In this document: in pieces, positions 1 to 5,601 of the stretch
How the letters are laid out: the number at the start of each line of letters is the position of its first letter
Numbering within the stretch: position 1 is the first letter of the stretch
Assembly (NCBI GenBank): GCA_023489135.1
Contig: JAMDCE010000094.1
Location: forward strand, 1 to 5,601
Length of the DNA: 5,601 nt
From: Chloroflexota bacterium
Lineage (GTDB): Bacteria; Chloroflexota; Chloroflexia; JAMDCE01
Direction of reading: 5' to 3'
The notes under the pieces: model-generated
The model's input: the letters and a program-made list of their open reading frames with translations, nothing else
The model's database searches: none
Told to the model about the DNA's origin: nothing
Translations under genes and position numbers: made by a program

Positions 1-1147
1 GTCCTGGCTCAGCCACGAAGCTAACGCCGTCGAGGACAGGGTTGGCAGGATCGTAGGCGAACTCGACATCCACGAACTCGACCCTTCCGTCGATTGGGCC
101 AAGAAGCTTCGCATCCGGCGCGTCCGTCAGGTCGACCGGTGTGTCGATCAGGTCAAAGATGCGCTCGCCTGCCGCCAGGGCTGACTGCGCCTGGGTGTAG
201 AGCATGCCCAACTGCTGTATCGGCTGGAAGAACTGCTGGACGTAGGCGAGAAATGCCACCACCACTCCGACAGTTGTCTGCCCTTGAATGGCGAGATAAC
301 CGCCAAAGCCTGCCACGATTCCGATCGCGATCGTACTGAGCACGTCCATCGCAGGGAAGAGGGCTGAGGTGACGGCGTTCGCGCCGACGTTAGCATCCCG
401 ATTCGCGGCATTCCGCTCGGCGAAGCGTGCCCGGTTCAAGTCCGTCCGACTGAAGGCCTGGGCCACCTTTACGCCCGCGATATCCTCCTGCAGGTTAGCC
501 GACACATCCCCAATCGTGGTGCGGGTTTTCCGAAAGGCTCGACGGGCCCAGTTTGAGAAGAAGCTGGTAGTGAAGAACATAGCGGGAATAACGAGAAAGC
601 TTGCCAACGCCAGCTCGAGGTTTAGTGCAAGCATAGCTACCAGCATTCCCACTAATCCGAAAAGCCCACCCAGCGCCTGCACTAGCCCCTGTCCCAGTAG
701 AACGCTTATCGCTTCCACGTCGTTCACCAGTCGCGACATTAGATCGCCTGCCTCGTGCCTGTCAAAGAAGCGGAGTGACTGGCGCTGAACTGCCTCAAAG
801 ATCAAGAGGCGGATCCGCGCCAGCGTCATCTGGGCGATCCAGCCAAGCAATAACGTCTGGAAGATCCGTGCGACGAGGCCAGCAATATATACTCCTAGAA
901 GCGCTGCCACCATCATTGTGAGACCAGCCGCCTGGCCGTTGGCGATGAAATTGTCGATGGCCAGGCCGATGAAGAATGGCCCAAGGGCGCTCGTGGCGGC
1001 GACGACAAGCGTTAGCACAAGAAGGATCAATAGCCGGCGCCAGAAAGGCAAGGCGTAGCCGAATAGACGGCGCGCAACGGCCCCTGAATTGTGTGCCCTG
1101 CCCTCGGGCAAAGCTCCCATATTGTGAAATGGGCCTCCTCGAAACAT
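1..1147 (-). CDS. Heterodimeric ABC exporter, second subunit (partial; C-terminal ATPase domain beyond the left edge)
   Basis: The 382 visible residues are an ABC exporter half-transporter: a six-helix membrane domain followed by the first strands of an ATPase domain. Hydrophobic segments lie at about residues 36-60, 76-100, 153-176, 177-196, 262-285 and 292-312. The cytoplasmic loop sequence 'EAGDLMSRLVNDVE' (132-145) and the 'GERIFDLID' linker (327-335) are typical of the MsbA/BmrA/LmrCD-type fold. The A-loop aromatic is Tyr365 ('FAYDP'). The frame leaves the window before Walker A, so catalytic competence cannot be judged. The start at 1147 is supported by GGAGGA six bases upstream and by an N-terminus ('MFRGGPFHN...') of a kind common in such subunits; the in-frame ATG at residue 10 has no ribosome site. 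The gene starts 2 nt after the stop of the upstream half-transporter, so the two are almost certainly co-translated and form a heterodimer. The substrate (drug, lipid or peptide) is unknown. Confidence 0.93.
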   Translation of the reverse strand, partial: MFRGGPFHNMGALPEGRAHNSGAVARRLFGYALPFWRRLLILLVLTLVVAATSALGPFFIGLAIDNFIANGQAAGLTMMVAALLGVYIAGLVARIFQTLLLGWIAQMTLARIRLLIFEAVQRQSLRFFDRHEAGDLMSRLVNDVEAISVLLGQGLVQALGGLFGLVGMLVAMLALNLELALASFLVIPAMFFTTSFFSNWARRAFRKTRTTIGDVSANLQEDIAGVKVAQAFSRTDLNRARFAERNAANRDANVGANAVTSALFPAMDVLSTIAIGIVAGFGGYLAIQGQTTVGVVVAFLAYVQQFFQPIQQLGMLYTQAQSALAAGERIFDLIDTPVDLTDAPDAKLLGPIDGRVEFVDVEFAYDPANPVLDGVSFVAEPG

Positions 1148-1149
1148 GC

Positions 1150-2913
1150 TCAGTCCTCCGTCTTTTCGGCGTCGGCAAAGGCCAGCACGTCATCATAAAG
1201 TTGCGAAGCTACAATCTCGCCATATAGCGCGCTGGTCGCCAGTAACTCCTCGTGAGTGCCTTGGGCAACGGTCCGCGCATTGTCTAGCACCAGGATAAGG
1301 TCCGCGTTCCGGACAGTGCTGATGCGCTGGGCTATAATGAAGGTTGTCCGGGACCCCATGAGGTTGGCCAGTGAGTGCTGAATCTGGTACTCGGTCTCGG
1401 CGTCGACCGACGAAGTGCTGTCGTCCAGTATCAGTATCTGCGGGACAAGTAGCAACGCACGGGCAATTGCGATGCGCTGCATTTGTCCCCCGCTAAGGCC
1501 AACGCCTCCCTCGCCGATTTTAGTGTTATACCCTTCAGGCTGTTCGAGAATGAAATCGTGAGCGTGGGCAAGCTGGGCCACTTTCACGATCTCGTCCAGC
1601 GATGCGTCCGGCGCGCCATAGGCGATGTTTTCCCGAATCGTTCCTGAGAACAGGAGCGTATCCTGAAGAACGATGCCGATTTGGCAACGGAGGCTGCTGA
1701 TGGTCACGTCACGTACGTCGTGCCCATCGATGGTGAGCCGTCCGCCAGTGACGTCGTAGAAACGTGGGATCAGATTGATAATCGTGCTCTTGCCAGCTCC
1801 TGTCGTGCCGACGATGGCAACTGTCTGGCCCGGCTCGGCGACGAAGCTGGCGTGCTCGAGCACGTTCCGCTCGGCGCCGACGTAGCGGAAGCTGACGTTC
1901 TCGAAGGCCACTCGCCCTTCCACTGGAGGCAGCGGCATCGCGCCCGGCCTGTCGGTGACGTCGTTCTCAGCATCGATGATCTCAAAAATGCGTTTGGCCG
2001 ATGCGGCCGCCCGAGCCACGAGAGCCGTGACCATGCCAAGTATAAACGCCGGAAACATCAACAAGCCCAGGTAGGTGTTGAACGCCACCAACTCGCCCAG
2101 GCTCAACTCACCCCCGATGACCTGATTTCCGCCGTACCAGACGACGGCGACAGTGCCCAGGCTGGCGATGAAGAATATGACAGGGAAGGCGCTGCTAAAG
2201 ACCCGCACGACCTGAAGGTTGACATCAAGCAACTCATCGTTAGCCCGGGCGTAGCGATCGGCCTCGTAGGCCTCTCGGACAAAGGCCTTGACGACGCGGA
2301 CGCCCGCCAGGTTCTCTTGAAGAACCGTGTTCAAAGCACCGAGTCGGGCCTGCACATTAGCGAAGAGTGGTTGTGCCCTCCTGATAAAGGCGGCGAAGGA
2401 GACGAAGATCAATGGCAAGATGGCAAGAGTGATAAGCGCTAGCCGCCAGTTCATCAAGATGAGGACGGCCGCGGCTCCCAAGAACATGAAAAGGGCGCCC
2501 AGGAGCTGTAGGAACCCCTGGCCGGTGAACATGCGCACCATTTCGACGTCGCTTGTGACCCTGGTCATTAGCTGTCCTGTCTGTGCCTGGTCGTGGAAGC
2601 TGAAACTGAGGGTCTGGAGCTTACCATAGATCTCGTTCCGCATATCGTAGGCGGCGCCCTGCGAAGCCTTCTCGGACAGATACCCCTGGGCGAAGCTGAA
2701 CAAGCCACGAACGAGCGCCACGCCAAGTAGTCCAGCCGCCATCACCAAGATCGCACTCAGATTCCCGACCATAATGCCTTCGTCGATCACCCTGCGGATC
2801 AGCTGCGGCGAAACCAGGTTTGCTACCGAGACGAGAAGCATGCTGAAAAAGGCGCCTAGCGCAAGAGGCCAGTACTTCGTCATATGGCGCAAGGCTCGGC
2901 CCAAAGGTCTCAT
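1150..2913 (-). CDS. Heterodimeric ABC exporter, first subunit with degenerate ATP site
   Basis: A full-length, 587-residue half-transporter with an N-terminal six-helix membrane domain (roughly residues 14-300) and a C-terminal ATPase domain (about 335-570). Walker A is GTTGAGKST (369-377), the Q-loop Gln is 417, the signature LSGGQ is 473-477 and the D-loop is SSVD (501-504). Two catalytic positions are changed. Walker B reads ILILDD, with Asp498 where the catalytic Glu belongs, and the H-loop reads IIAQR, with Gln529 replacing the switch His. This pair of changes is known from the degenerate subunit of heterodimeric exporters such as TM287/288. It predicts a weakly hydrolytic site here and a canonical site using the partner's Walker motifs. 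The ATG at 2913 was chosen because AGGGGAG precedes it by six bases; an in-frame GTG at 2988 would add 25 residues with no helix and no ribosome site. The gene is the first of an operon with the downstream ABC gene. Substrate unknown. Confidence 0.95.
   Translation of the reverse strand: MRPLGRALRHMTKYWPLALGAFFSMLLVSVANLVSPQLIRRVIDEGIMVGNLSAILVMAAGLLGVALVRGLFSFAQGYLSEKASQGAAYDMRNEIYGKLQTLSFSFHDQAQTGQLMTRVTSDVEMVRMFTGQGFLQLLGALFMFLGAAAVLILMNWRLALITLAILPLIFVSFAAFIRRAQPLFANVQARLGALNTVLQENLAGVRVVKAFVREAYEADRYARANDELLDVNLQVVRVFSSAFPVIFFIASLGTVAVVWYGGNQVIGGELSLGELVAFNTYLGLLMFPAFILGMVTALVARAAASAKRIFEIIDAENDVTDRPGAMPLPPVEGRVAFENVSFRYVGAERNVLEHASFVAEPGQTVAIVGTTGAGKSTIINLIPRFYDVTGGRLTIDGHDVRDVTISSLRCQIGIVLQDTLLFSGTIRENIAYGAPDASLDEIVKVAQLAHAHDFILEQPEGYNTKIGEGGVGLSGGQMQRIAIARALLLVPQILILDDSTSSVDAETEYQIQHSLANLMGSRTTFIIAQRISTVRNADLILVLDNARTVAQGTHEELLATSALYGEIVASQLYDDVLAFADAEKTED
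1154..1159 (-). promoter_or_regulatory. Ribosome binding site of the second ABC gene, inside the end of the first gene
   Basis: GGAGGA read on the minus strand, six bases before the ATG at 1147. It lies in the last codons of the upstream gene, whose TGA is separated from the ATG by only GC. This arrangement allows a terminating ribosome to re-initiate, favouring equal amounts of the two subunits. Confidence 0.8.
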
Positions 2914-3066
2914 ATCCCACTCCCCTGATCGCTGGCTTATCGCCAGTTCGAAGCCAGTTTGAATCGCCGCTGGAAACCCACGTCGCACACTATGGCAGTG
3001 GCTGCCGGCACTCCTGTTGCCAGTTCGTTTCGGGTTCCATATCTGTAGTATACGACGTGTCGTATA
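2914..3066 (-). other. Long 5' leader of the ABC exporter operon
   Basis: About 150 bases separate the predicted transcription start (near 3066) from the chosen ATG at 2913. The leader holds a 16-codon open frame (ATG 3040 to TAG 2990, predicted MEPETNWQQECRQPLP) without a clear ribosome site. It also has three copies of GCCAGTT on the plus strand (3019-3025, 2942-2948, 2953-2959) and short GC-rich inverted repeats, including CTGGC/GCCAG just before the ribosome site. No riboswitch class or intrinsic terminator is recognisable: there is no strong stem followed by a U run. The length is inferred from the promoter prediction. Confidence 0.4.
2920..2926 (-). promoter_or_regulatory. Ribosome binding site that fixes the start of the first ABC gene
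   Basis: AGGGGAG on the minus strand, six bases before the ATG at 2913. It decides in favour of this start over the in-frame GTG at 2988, which has no comparable site. A small hairpin (CTGGC, GATAA loop, GCCAG; 2946-2932) lies five bases upstream in the mRNA. Confidence 0.7.
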
Positions 3067-3070
3067 CTAC
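3045..3070. promoter_or_regulatory. 26-bp palindromic operator overlapping the ABC operon start site
   Basis: The arm GTAGTATACGAC (3045-3056) and its exact reverse complement GTCGTATACTAC (3059-3070) flank a 2-bp centre, GT. Each arm contains GTATAC (3048-3053 and 3062-3067), with centres 14 bp apart. The site begins 2 bp downstream of the -10 box of the minus-strand promoter and covers the predicted +1, which is where a dimeric repressor would block initiation. TetR-, PadR- and MarR-family repressors commonly control multidrug ABC operons through such sites. Which family binds here cannot be told, and no regulator gene is in the window. Confidence 0.8.
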
Positions 3071-3072
3071 CT

Positions 3073-3100
3073 ATTATTCACGATTTCTGATGATTGTCAA
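3073..3100 (-). promoter_or_regulatory. Sigma70-type promoter of the ABC exporter operon
   Basis: On the minus strand a perfect -35 TTGACA (3100-3095) is followed by 16 bp and AATAAT (3078-3073), which matches the -10 consensus at five of six positions. Initiation is expected around 3066, inside the palindromic operator. A promoter this close to consensus next to an operator suggests expression that is strong but normally repressed. The -35 box directly abuts the remaining part of the plus-strand aldose epimerase fragment. Confidence 0.75.
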
Positions 3101-3538
3101 GTGCGCTGTGCGCAATGCCTGATTTCCGTGCCGGCGAGACGGATATGGCAGCTCAGTGCCGAGAAGCTGCCCACGGGAAGCCAGGAACCCGTGCCGCCGG
3201 ACCTCGATTTCCGCAAGCCGCGGCAGCTGGACGGTATTTATTTGGATGACTCCTACACCGACCTGACACGGGAGGCAGGACAGGCTACGTGCCGACTTAT
3301 CGACCCATACGCGCACGTCGAGGTAATCGAACAGTTCGGTCCCGAGTTCCCAGAATTAGTCGTCCTGGCACCCTCCGACCGCTCGACGGTCTCTTTCGAG
3401 CCCTACAGTTGCGTCACCGACGCCATCAACCTCGCCGCCCACCGATCTGACACCGGCCTCGTCGTTCTGAATCCAGGAGATAGATGGCAGGGAAGGGTGA
3501 ACTTGACGGTGAAGAGTGTTGCGGACAAGCAGCCATAG
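3101..3538 (+). pseudogene. Aldose 1-epimerase (GalM-like) C-terminal remnant, 5' truncated
   Basis: The reading frame ending at TAG 3536-3538 matches the C-terminal part of galactose mutarotase-like aldose 1-epimerases, which interconvert alpha and beta anomers of sugars. Recognisable elements are 'ISVPARRIWQL', 'LPTG', 'DFRKPRQLDGIYLDDSYTDL', the segment 'VSFEPYSCVTDAINL' carrying the probable catalytic Glu, and the closing 'GLVVLNPGDRWQG'. The family is normally about 290-350 residues, with a catalytic His in an 'HxYFNL' type motif before the 'VPA' segment. Only about 140 residues remain and that motif is missing, so the product should be inactive. Homology becomes recognisable at about 3119. 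The frame stays open back to a TTG at 3017, but that stretch encodes the ABC operator and promoter, and no plausible ribosome site is seen. A GTG at 3101 is the nearest in-frame start candidate. It converges with the downstream minus-strand gene (36 bases between stops). The family call rests on remembered motifs. Confidence 0.72.
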
Positions 3539-3574
3539 ATCTTGAAATGTTGTTCGCCCCCTCGTGAGTAACAA

Positions 3575-5341
3575 TTACGGGGCTCCACCACCCCTTCCCA
3601 GTTCGGAAACGGTGACGAAGGCGAATCCCTCAGCACGCAACTGCGCGATGATTCGGGGCAACGCTCTGACGGTGTTCCAGTTCCCCATATGCATGATGAC
3701 AATCTTACCATCGCCGGCATTCCTCACGACGTTGCTCGTCACCAGTTCCGGCGAGATCCCGGTCCAGTCGCGAGAGTCCACATTCCATAGGACGACGCGA
3801 AGCCCTAACTCTCTGACAATGGCCCGCACCCGATCGTCCAGAGCGCCATAAGGGGGCCGAAACAGGGGAGATTTCACACCATCGAGAATCTCACGGCGTA
3901 TCGCAGCATCGGAGAGGCGTGTCAATAAGGGATGAGAGAACGTGTGATCACCGACCTCGTGGCTGGCCGCGATGCGACGGAAGGTAGCCGGGTCGCGCTG
4001 AACCCAGACCCCCACAGGGAAGAAGGTCGCGCGAACGCCCTCGTTTTCCAGGGTGTCGAGGATAAGATTGACGTTCCTTGAATTGTAGCCATCGTCAAAA
4101 GTGAGGGCTATCTTCTTGTATGGGGCGGGGTCGATGGCATTAGCGCCCGCCGAGCGATCGCCTGCTATCACAACAGAGGTTCCTATTATTGCGAGAAGGA
4201 AGCACAGGCTAACCACGTAAAGACTACGCCCTGCGCTCAGACGACGGATTATCACGCCGAGGGCGGTGAGGACCAGGCCAATGAGTCCAATATCCTCGAT
4301 CGGCATGCCCCCCGCACGTGGCAGCGACGGCGGGGAAGAAGGACCGACAACATCTTCAATCGACGTGACGATATTGCCAATATCATTTGTGACATAGATG
4401 CGGTTGGTGGTCGGGTTCACCGCGAGGTCCAGCGGGCCGACAACCGGGATGGTAGTCATCACGGTGTTGGTATTCCCATCAATCACCGAGACGCCGCCGT
4501 CCTCGTCGTTCGCCGCATAGACGCGGTTAGTCGTCGGGTTCACAGCCACGCCGACGGGACTACGGCCTACTGGAATGGTAGCCACGACGGTTCGGGTGTT
4601 TCCATCCATCACCGAGACGGTGTCGCTGCCGTTATTTGTCACATAGATGCGATTGGTAGTGTGGTTCACTGCCAGGTGCAGCGCCCCTTCGCCAACCGGG
4701 ACTTCAGCCAAGATCGTGTTCGTGTCCCCGTCCATCACCGAGACGGCGTTAGTGTTGTTATTTGCCAGATAAATGTGGTTGGTCGTAGAGTTAACTGCCA
4801 GGTGCGTTGCGCCGTCACCTACAGCAACAGTAGCCACGACGGTGTTAGTGCTTCCGTCGATTACAGAGATGGTATCGCTGTATTCATTAATCGCATATAC
4901 GCGGTTGGTCGTCGGGTTCACCGCCACACTTATCGGGCTGCCGTCAACCGGGATGGTTGACACGACGGTGTTAGTATCCCCATCTATTACCGAGATACTG
5001 TTGCTGTTCCTGACCGCCACGTAGATGCGGTTGGTAGTCGGGTTAAGCGCCACGCCGAACGGTGGGTTGACCTCAAATCCGAATGTTTCACTGCTTATTG
5101 GAATCGTAGCCACAACGACGTGAGTATTCCCGTCGATAACCGATACGTCGTTGCTGCTTGCATTTGCCACGTAGATACGATTGGTAATCGGGTTCGTCGC
5201 TACGTCTCGCGGGCTACTTCCAACCATCATGGTGCTAATGACTGGCTCTGCAAGAATTGGTGCGGCGGACGAGAAAGGTATCGCAAGAGACAAGAGCGCC
5301 AGAACAGCCACGGGGCGAGCTAAATGCTTGATCGCCGACAT
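3575..5341 (-). CDS. Secreted membrane-anchored YVTN beta-propeller / polysaccharide deacetylase fusion
   Basis: 588 residues. A signal peptide (1 to about 26-31; K5, R9, then a hydrophobic core at 11-23) leads into seven YVTN-type propeller repeats (about 32-330). Next come LPRAGG (340-345), a helix (351-365) followed by RRLSAGR, a second helix (373-392), and a NodB/CE4 polysaccharide deacetylase domain (about 408-585). All five CE4 motifs are present: TFDDGY (414-419; Asp416 base, Asp417 metal), H466-x3-H470, RPPYG (495-499), DSRDW (522-526) and IVIMH with His551. CE4 enzymes remove N- or O-acetyl groups from peptidoglycan, chitin or similar polymers using a divalent metal. Positive residues between the helices put that short loop inside and both domains outside. 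The start at 5341 was chosen over an in-frame ATG at 5362 because AAGGAGG (5358-5352) lies between them and the signal peptide follows at once. The spacing between motifs 2 and 3 is short. The substrate is not predictable. Confidence 0.9.
   Translation of the reverse strand: MSAIKHLARPVAVLALLSLAIPFSSAAPILAEPVISTMMVGSSPRDVATNPITNRIYVANASSNDVSVIDGNTHVVVATIPISSETFGFEVNPPFGVALNPTTNRIYVAVRNSNSISVIDGDTNTVVSTIPVDGSPISVAVNPTTNRVYAINEYSDTISVIDGSTNTVVATVAVGDGATHLAVNSTTNHIYLANNNTNAVSVMDGDTNTILAEVPVGEGALHLAVNHTTNRIYVTNNGSDTVSVMDGNTRTVVATIPVGRSPVGVAVNPTTNRVYAANDEDGGVSVIDGNTNTVMTTIPVVGPLDLAVNPTTNRIYVTNDIGNIVTSIEDVVGPSSPPSLPRAGGMPIEDIGLIGLVLTALGVIIRRLSAGRSLYVVSLCFLLAIIGTSVVIAGDRSAGANAIDPAPYKKIALTFDDGYNSRNVNLILDTLENEGVRATFFPVGVWVQRDPATFRRIAASHEVGDHTFSHPLLTRLSDAAIRREILDGVKSPLFRPPYGALDDRVRAIVRELGLRVVLWNVDSRDWTGISPELVTSNVVRNAGDGKIVIMHMGNWNTVRALPRIIAQLRAEGFAFVTVSELGRGGGAP
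4352..5248 (-). repeat. Seven tandem YVTN beta-propeller repeats (about 126 bp period) within the deacetylase fusion gene
   Basis: The consensus is about 42 residues: 'VATIPVG..P..VAVNPTTNRIYVTN..S..VSVIDGNTNTV'. The conserved Asn of 'VNPTTN' falls at residues 50, 100, 142, 184, 226, 268 and 309, so five of six spacings are 41-42 and one (repeat 2) carries an 8-residue insertion. Seven copies fit a closed seven-bladed propeller. Some adjacent units keep exact DNA identity: for example, a 15-bp word at 4835-4849 recurs at 4961-4975, exactly 126 bp away. This points to growth by duplication. YVTN propellers occur in surface-layer and cell-surface proteins and usually mediate binding. Confidence 0.9.
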
Positions 5342-5351
5342 TGGCAGGGTT

Positions 5352-5358
5352 CCTCCTT
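5352..5358 (-). promoter_or_regulatory. Ribosome binding site of the propeller/deacetylase gene
   Basis: AAGGAGG on the minus strand, ten bases before the ATG at 5341. The match to the 16S tail is strong and the spacing slightly long. It would lie inside the coding region if the alternative ATG at 5362 were used, which argues against that start. Confidence 0.7.
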
Positions 5359-5362
5359 CCAT

Positions 5363-5536
5363 TGAGCAGAGATCAGACCAGATGAAACGACTTCCCTGCT
5401 ATCGCAATCGTGCTCTGCAATTTAGATACCATTCCACGTGGGTCTTTGCACTGGCACAATTACTGCAGCACATGCGAGGCGATGTTGCAATCACCTGTTA
5501 GCTTTCACTTGATTCCAGAAAGACAGAGGTGTGAAA
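5363..5536. other. Divergent intergenic region
   Basis: This stretch must hold promoters for the minus-strand deacetylase fusion and the plus-strand secreted-protein gene. I see no -35/-10 pair close to consensus in either direction and no convincing operator. The only palindrome noted is the 8-bp CCACGTGG at 5434-5441. A plus-strand 40-codon open frame (5381-5501) shows neither a clear ribosome site nor a recognisable product. Confidence 0.4.
5525..5531 (+). promoter_or_regulatory. Ribosome binding site of the right-edge gene
   Basis: AGAGGTG five bases upstream of the ATG at 5537. GAGGTG is a continuous match to the anti-Shine-Dalgarno core, which supports a real gene even though little of it is visible. 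Confidence 0.6.
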
Positions 5537-5601
5537 ATGCTTCGATGTTTACCACTTTTCCTGGCCCTAACGATCGTGCTGTCTCCTTTAGCCATGATCC
5601 C
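5537..5601 (+). CDS. Start of a secreted or membrane protein gene (partial, right edge)
   Basis: Twenty-one complete codons are visible, beginning MLRCLPLFLALTIVLSPLAM. This is a typical signal peptide or N-terminal anchor: a short n-region with one Arg, followed by an uninterrupted hydrophobic stretch rich in Leu, Ile and Val. A good ribosome site (AGAGGTG) stands five bases before the ATG. The gene diverges from the secreted propeller/deacetylase gene, so the two could share a regulatory region and a cell-surface theme, but that is inference. Cys4 is too early, with too little hydrophobic sequence before it, to be a lipobox cysteine. The mature protein lies outside the window and nothing can be said about its function. 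Confidence 0.65.
   Translation, partial: MLRCLPLFLALTIVLSPLAMI

Noticed and set aside
795..1196. Minus-strand open frame of 133 codons
   Set aside because: It overlaps the true second ABC subunit in another frame and is rich in Arg, Pro and Ser. The ABC frame has clear helices and a ribosome site.
1681..2442. Plus-strand open frame of 253 codons
   Set aside because: It lies entirely opposite the ATPase and membrane domain coding region of the first ABC subunit. Its translation is low in hydrophobic order and matches no family, so it is a shadow of the real gene.
2914..2988. GTG at 2988 as the start of the first ABC gene
   Set aside because: It has no Shine-Dalgarno and would add 25 residues unlike the usual N-terminus. 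The ATG at 2913 has AGGGGAG at six bases.
3017..3100. TTG at 3017 as the start of the aldose epimerase fragment
   Set aside because: The extra residues are encoded by the operator and promoter of the opposing operon ('RRVVYYLL' is the palindrome read as protein) and have no similarity to the family.
3550..3583. Possible bidirectional terminator between the convergent genes
   Set aside because: The only pairings are short (TTGTT with AACAA, GCCCC with GGGGC) with long loops and no T run, too weak to call.
4350..5250. Regularly spaced repeats resembling an array
   Set aside because: The 126-bp period keeps one reading frame and encodes YVTN blades. Units are imperfect and lack separate spacers, so this is not a CRISPR array.
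5434..5441. CCACGTGG palindrome in the divergent intergenic region
   Set aside because: Eight base pairs is too short to stand out by chance, and no promoter elements are placed around it.
5181..5501. Plus-strand open frame of 106 codons and its 40-codon tail from 5381
   Set aside because: Its front half is opposite the propeller gene and includes the complement of that gene's ribosome site. No ribosome site or recognisable product is seen.

Overview
The window holds two unrelated blocks of about 55-60% GC DNA that meet at a gene fragment. The organism cannot be named from this sequence. The Shine-Dalgarno sites, the sigma70-type promoter, the ABC proteins and the secreted YVTN/deacetylase protein are all bacterial. 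The flavour (YVTN propeller, LPxTG-like motif, a deacetylase with an 'MHMGNWNT'-type last motif) recalls Chloroflexota or deep Actinobacteria/Firmicutes, but this is a low-confidence guess.

Left block (1-3100, minus strand). Two tightly coupled genes encode the halves of a heterodimeric ABC exporter. The promoter-proximal half (1150-2913) carries both hallmarks of a degenerate ATP site: Asp in place of the Walker B catalytic Glu, and Gln in place of the H-loop His. The second half starts 2 nt after the first gene's stop and runs off the left edge just before its Walker A. The operon has a near-consensus sigma70 promoter (TTGACA, 16 bp, AATAAT; 3100-3073). A 26-bp palindrome with two perfect 12-bp arms (3045-3070) lies over the predicted transcription start. 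This is the layout of a repressor-controlled efflux operon, although no regulator gene is visible.

Middle (3101-3538, plus strand). This is the C-terminal part of an aldose 1-epimerase (GalM-like). Its N-terminal half, including the catalytic His region, is missing. Recognisable homology begins almost where the efflux promoter's -35 box ends, so the promoter and operon appear to have replaced the front of a sugar gene.

Right block (3575-5601). A minus-strand gene (3575-5341) encodes an unusual secreted protein: signal peptide, seven YVTN beta-propeller repeats, an LPxTG-like motif, two closely spaced membrane helices, and a complete-motif NodB polysaccharide deacetylase domain. Predicted topology puts both the propeller and the enzyme outside the cell. 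Diverging from it at the right edge is the start of another secreted-protein gene (5537 onward), of which only the signal peptide is visible.

The points most worth following up are the operator/promoter joined to the gene fragment, and the propeller/sorting-like/deacetylase fusion.
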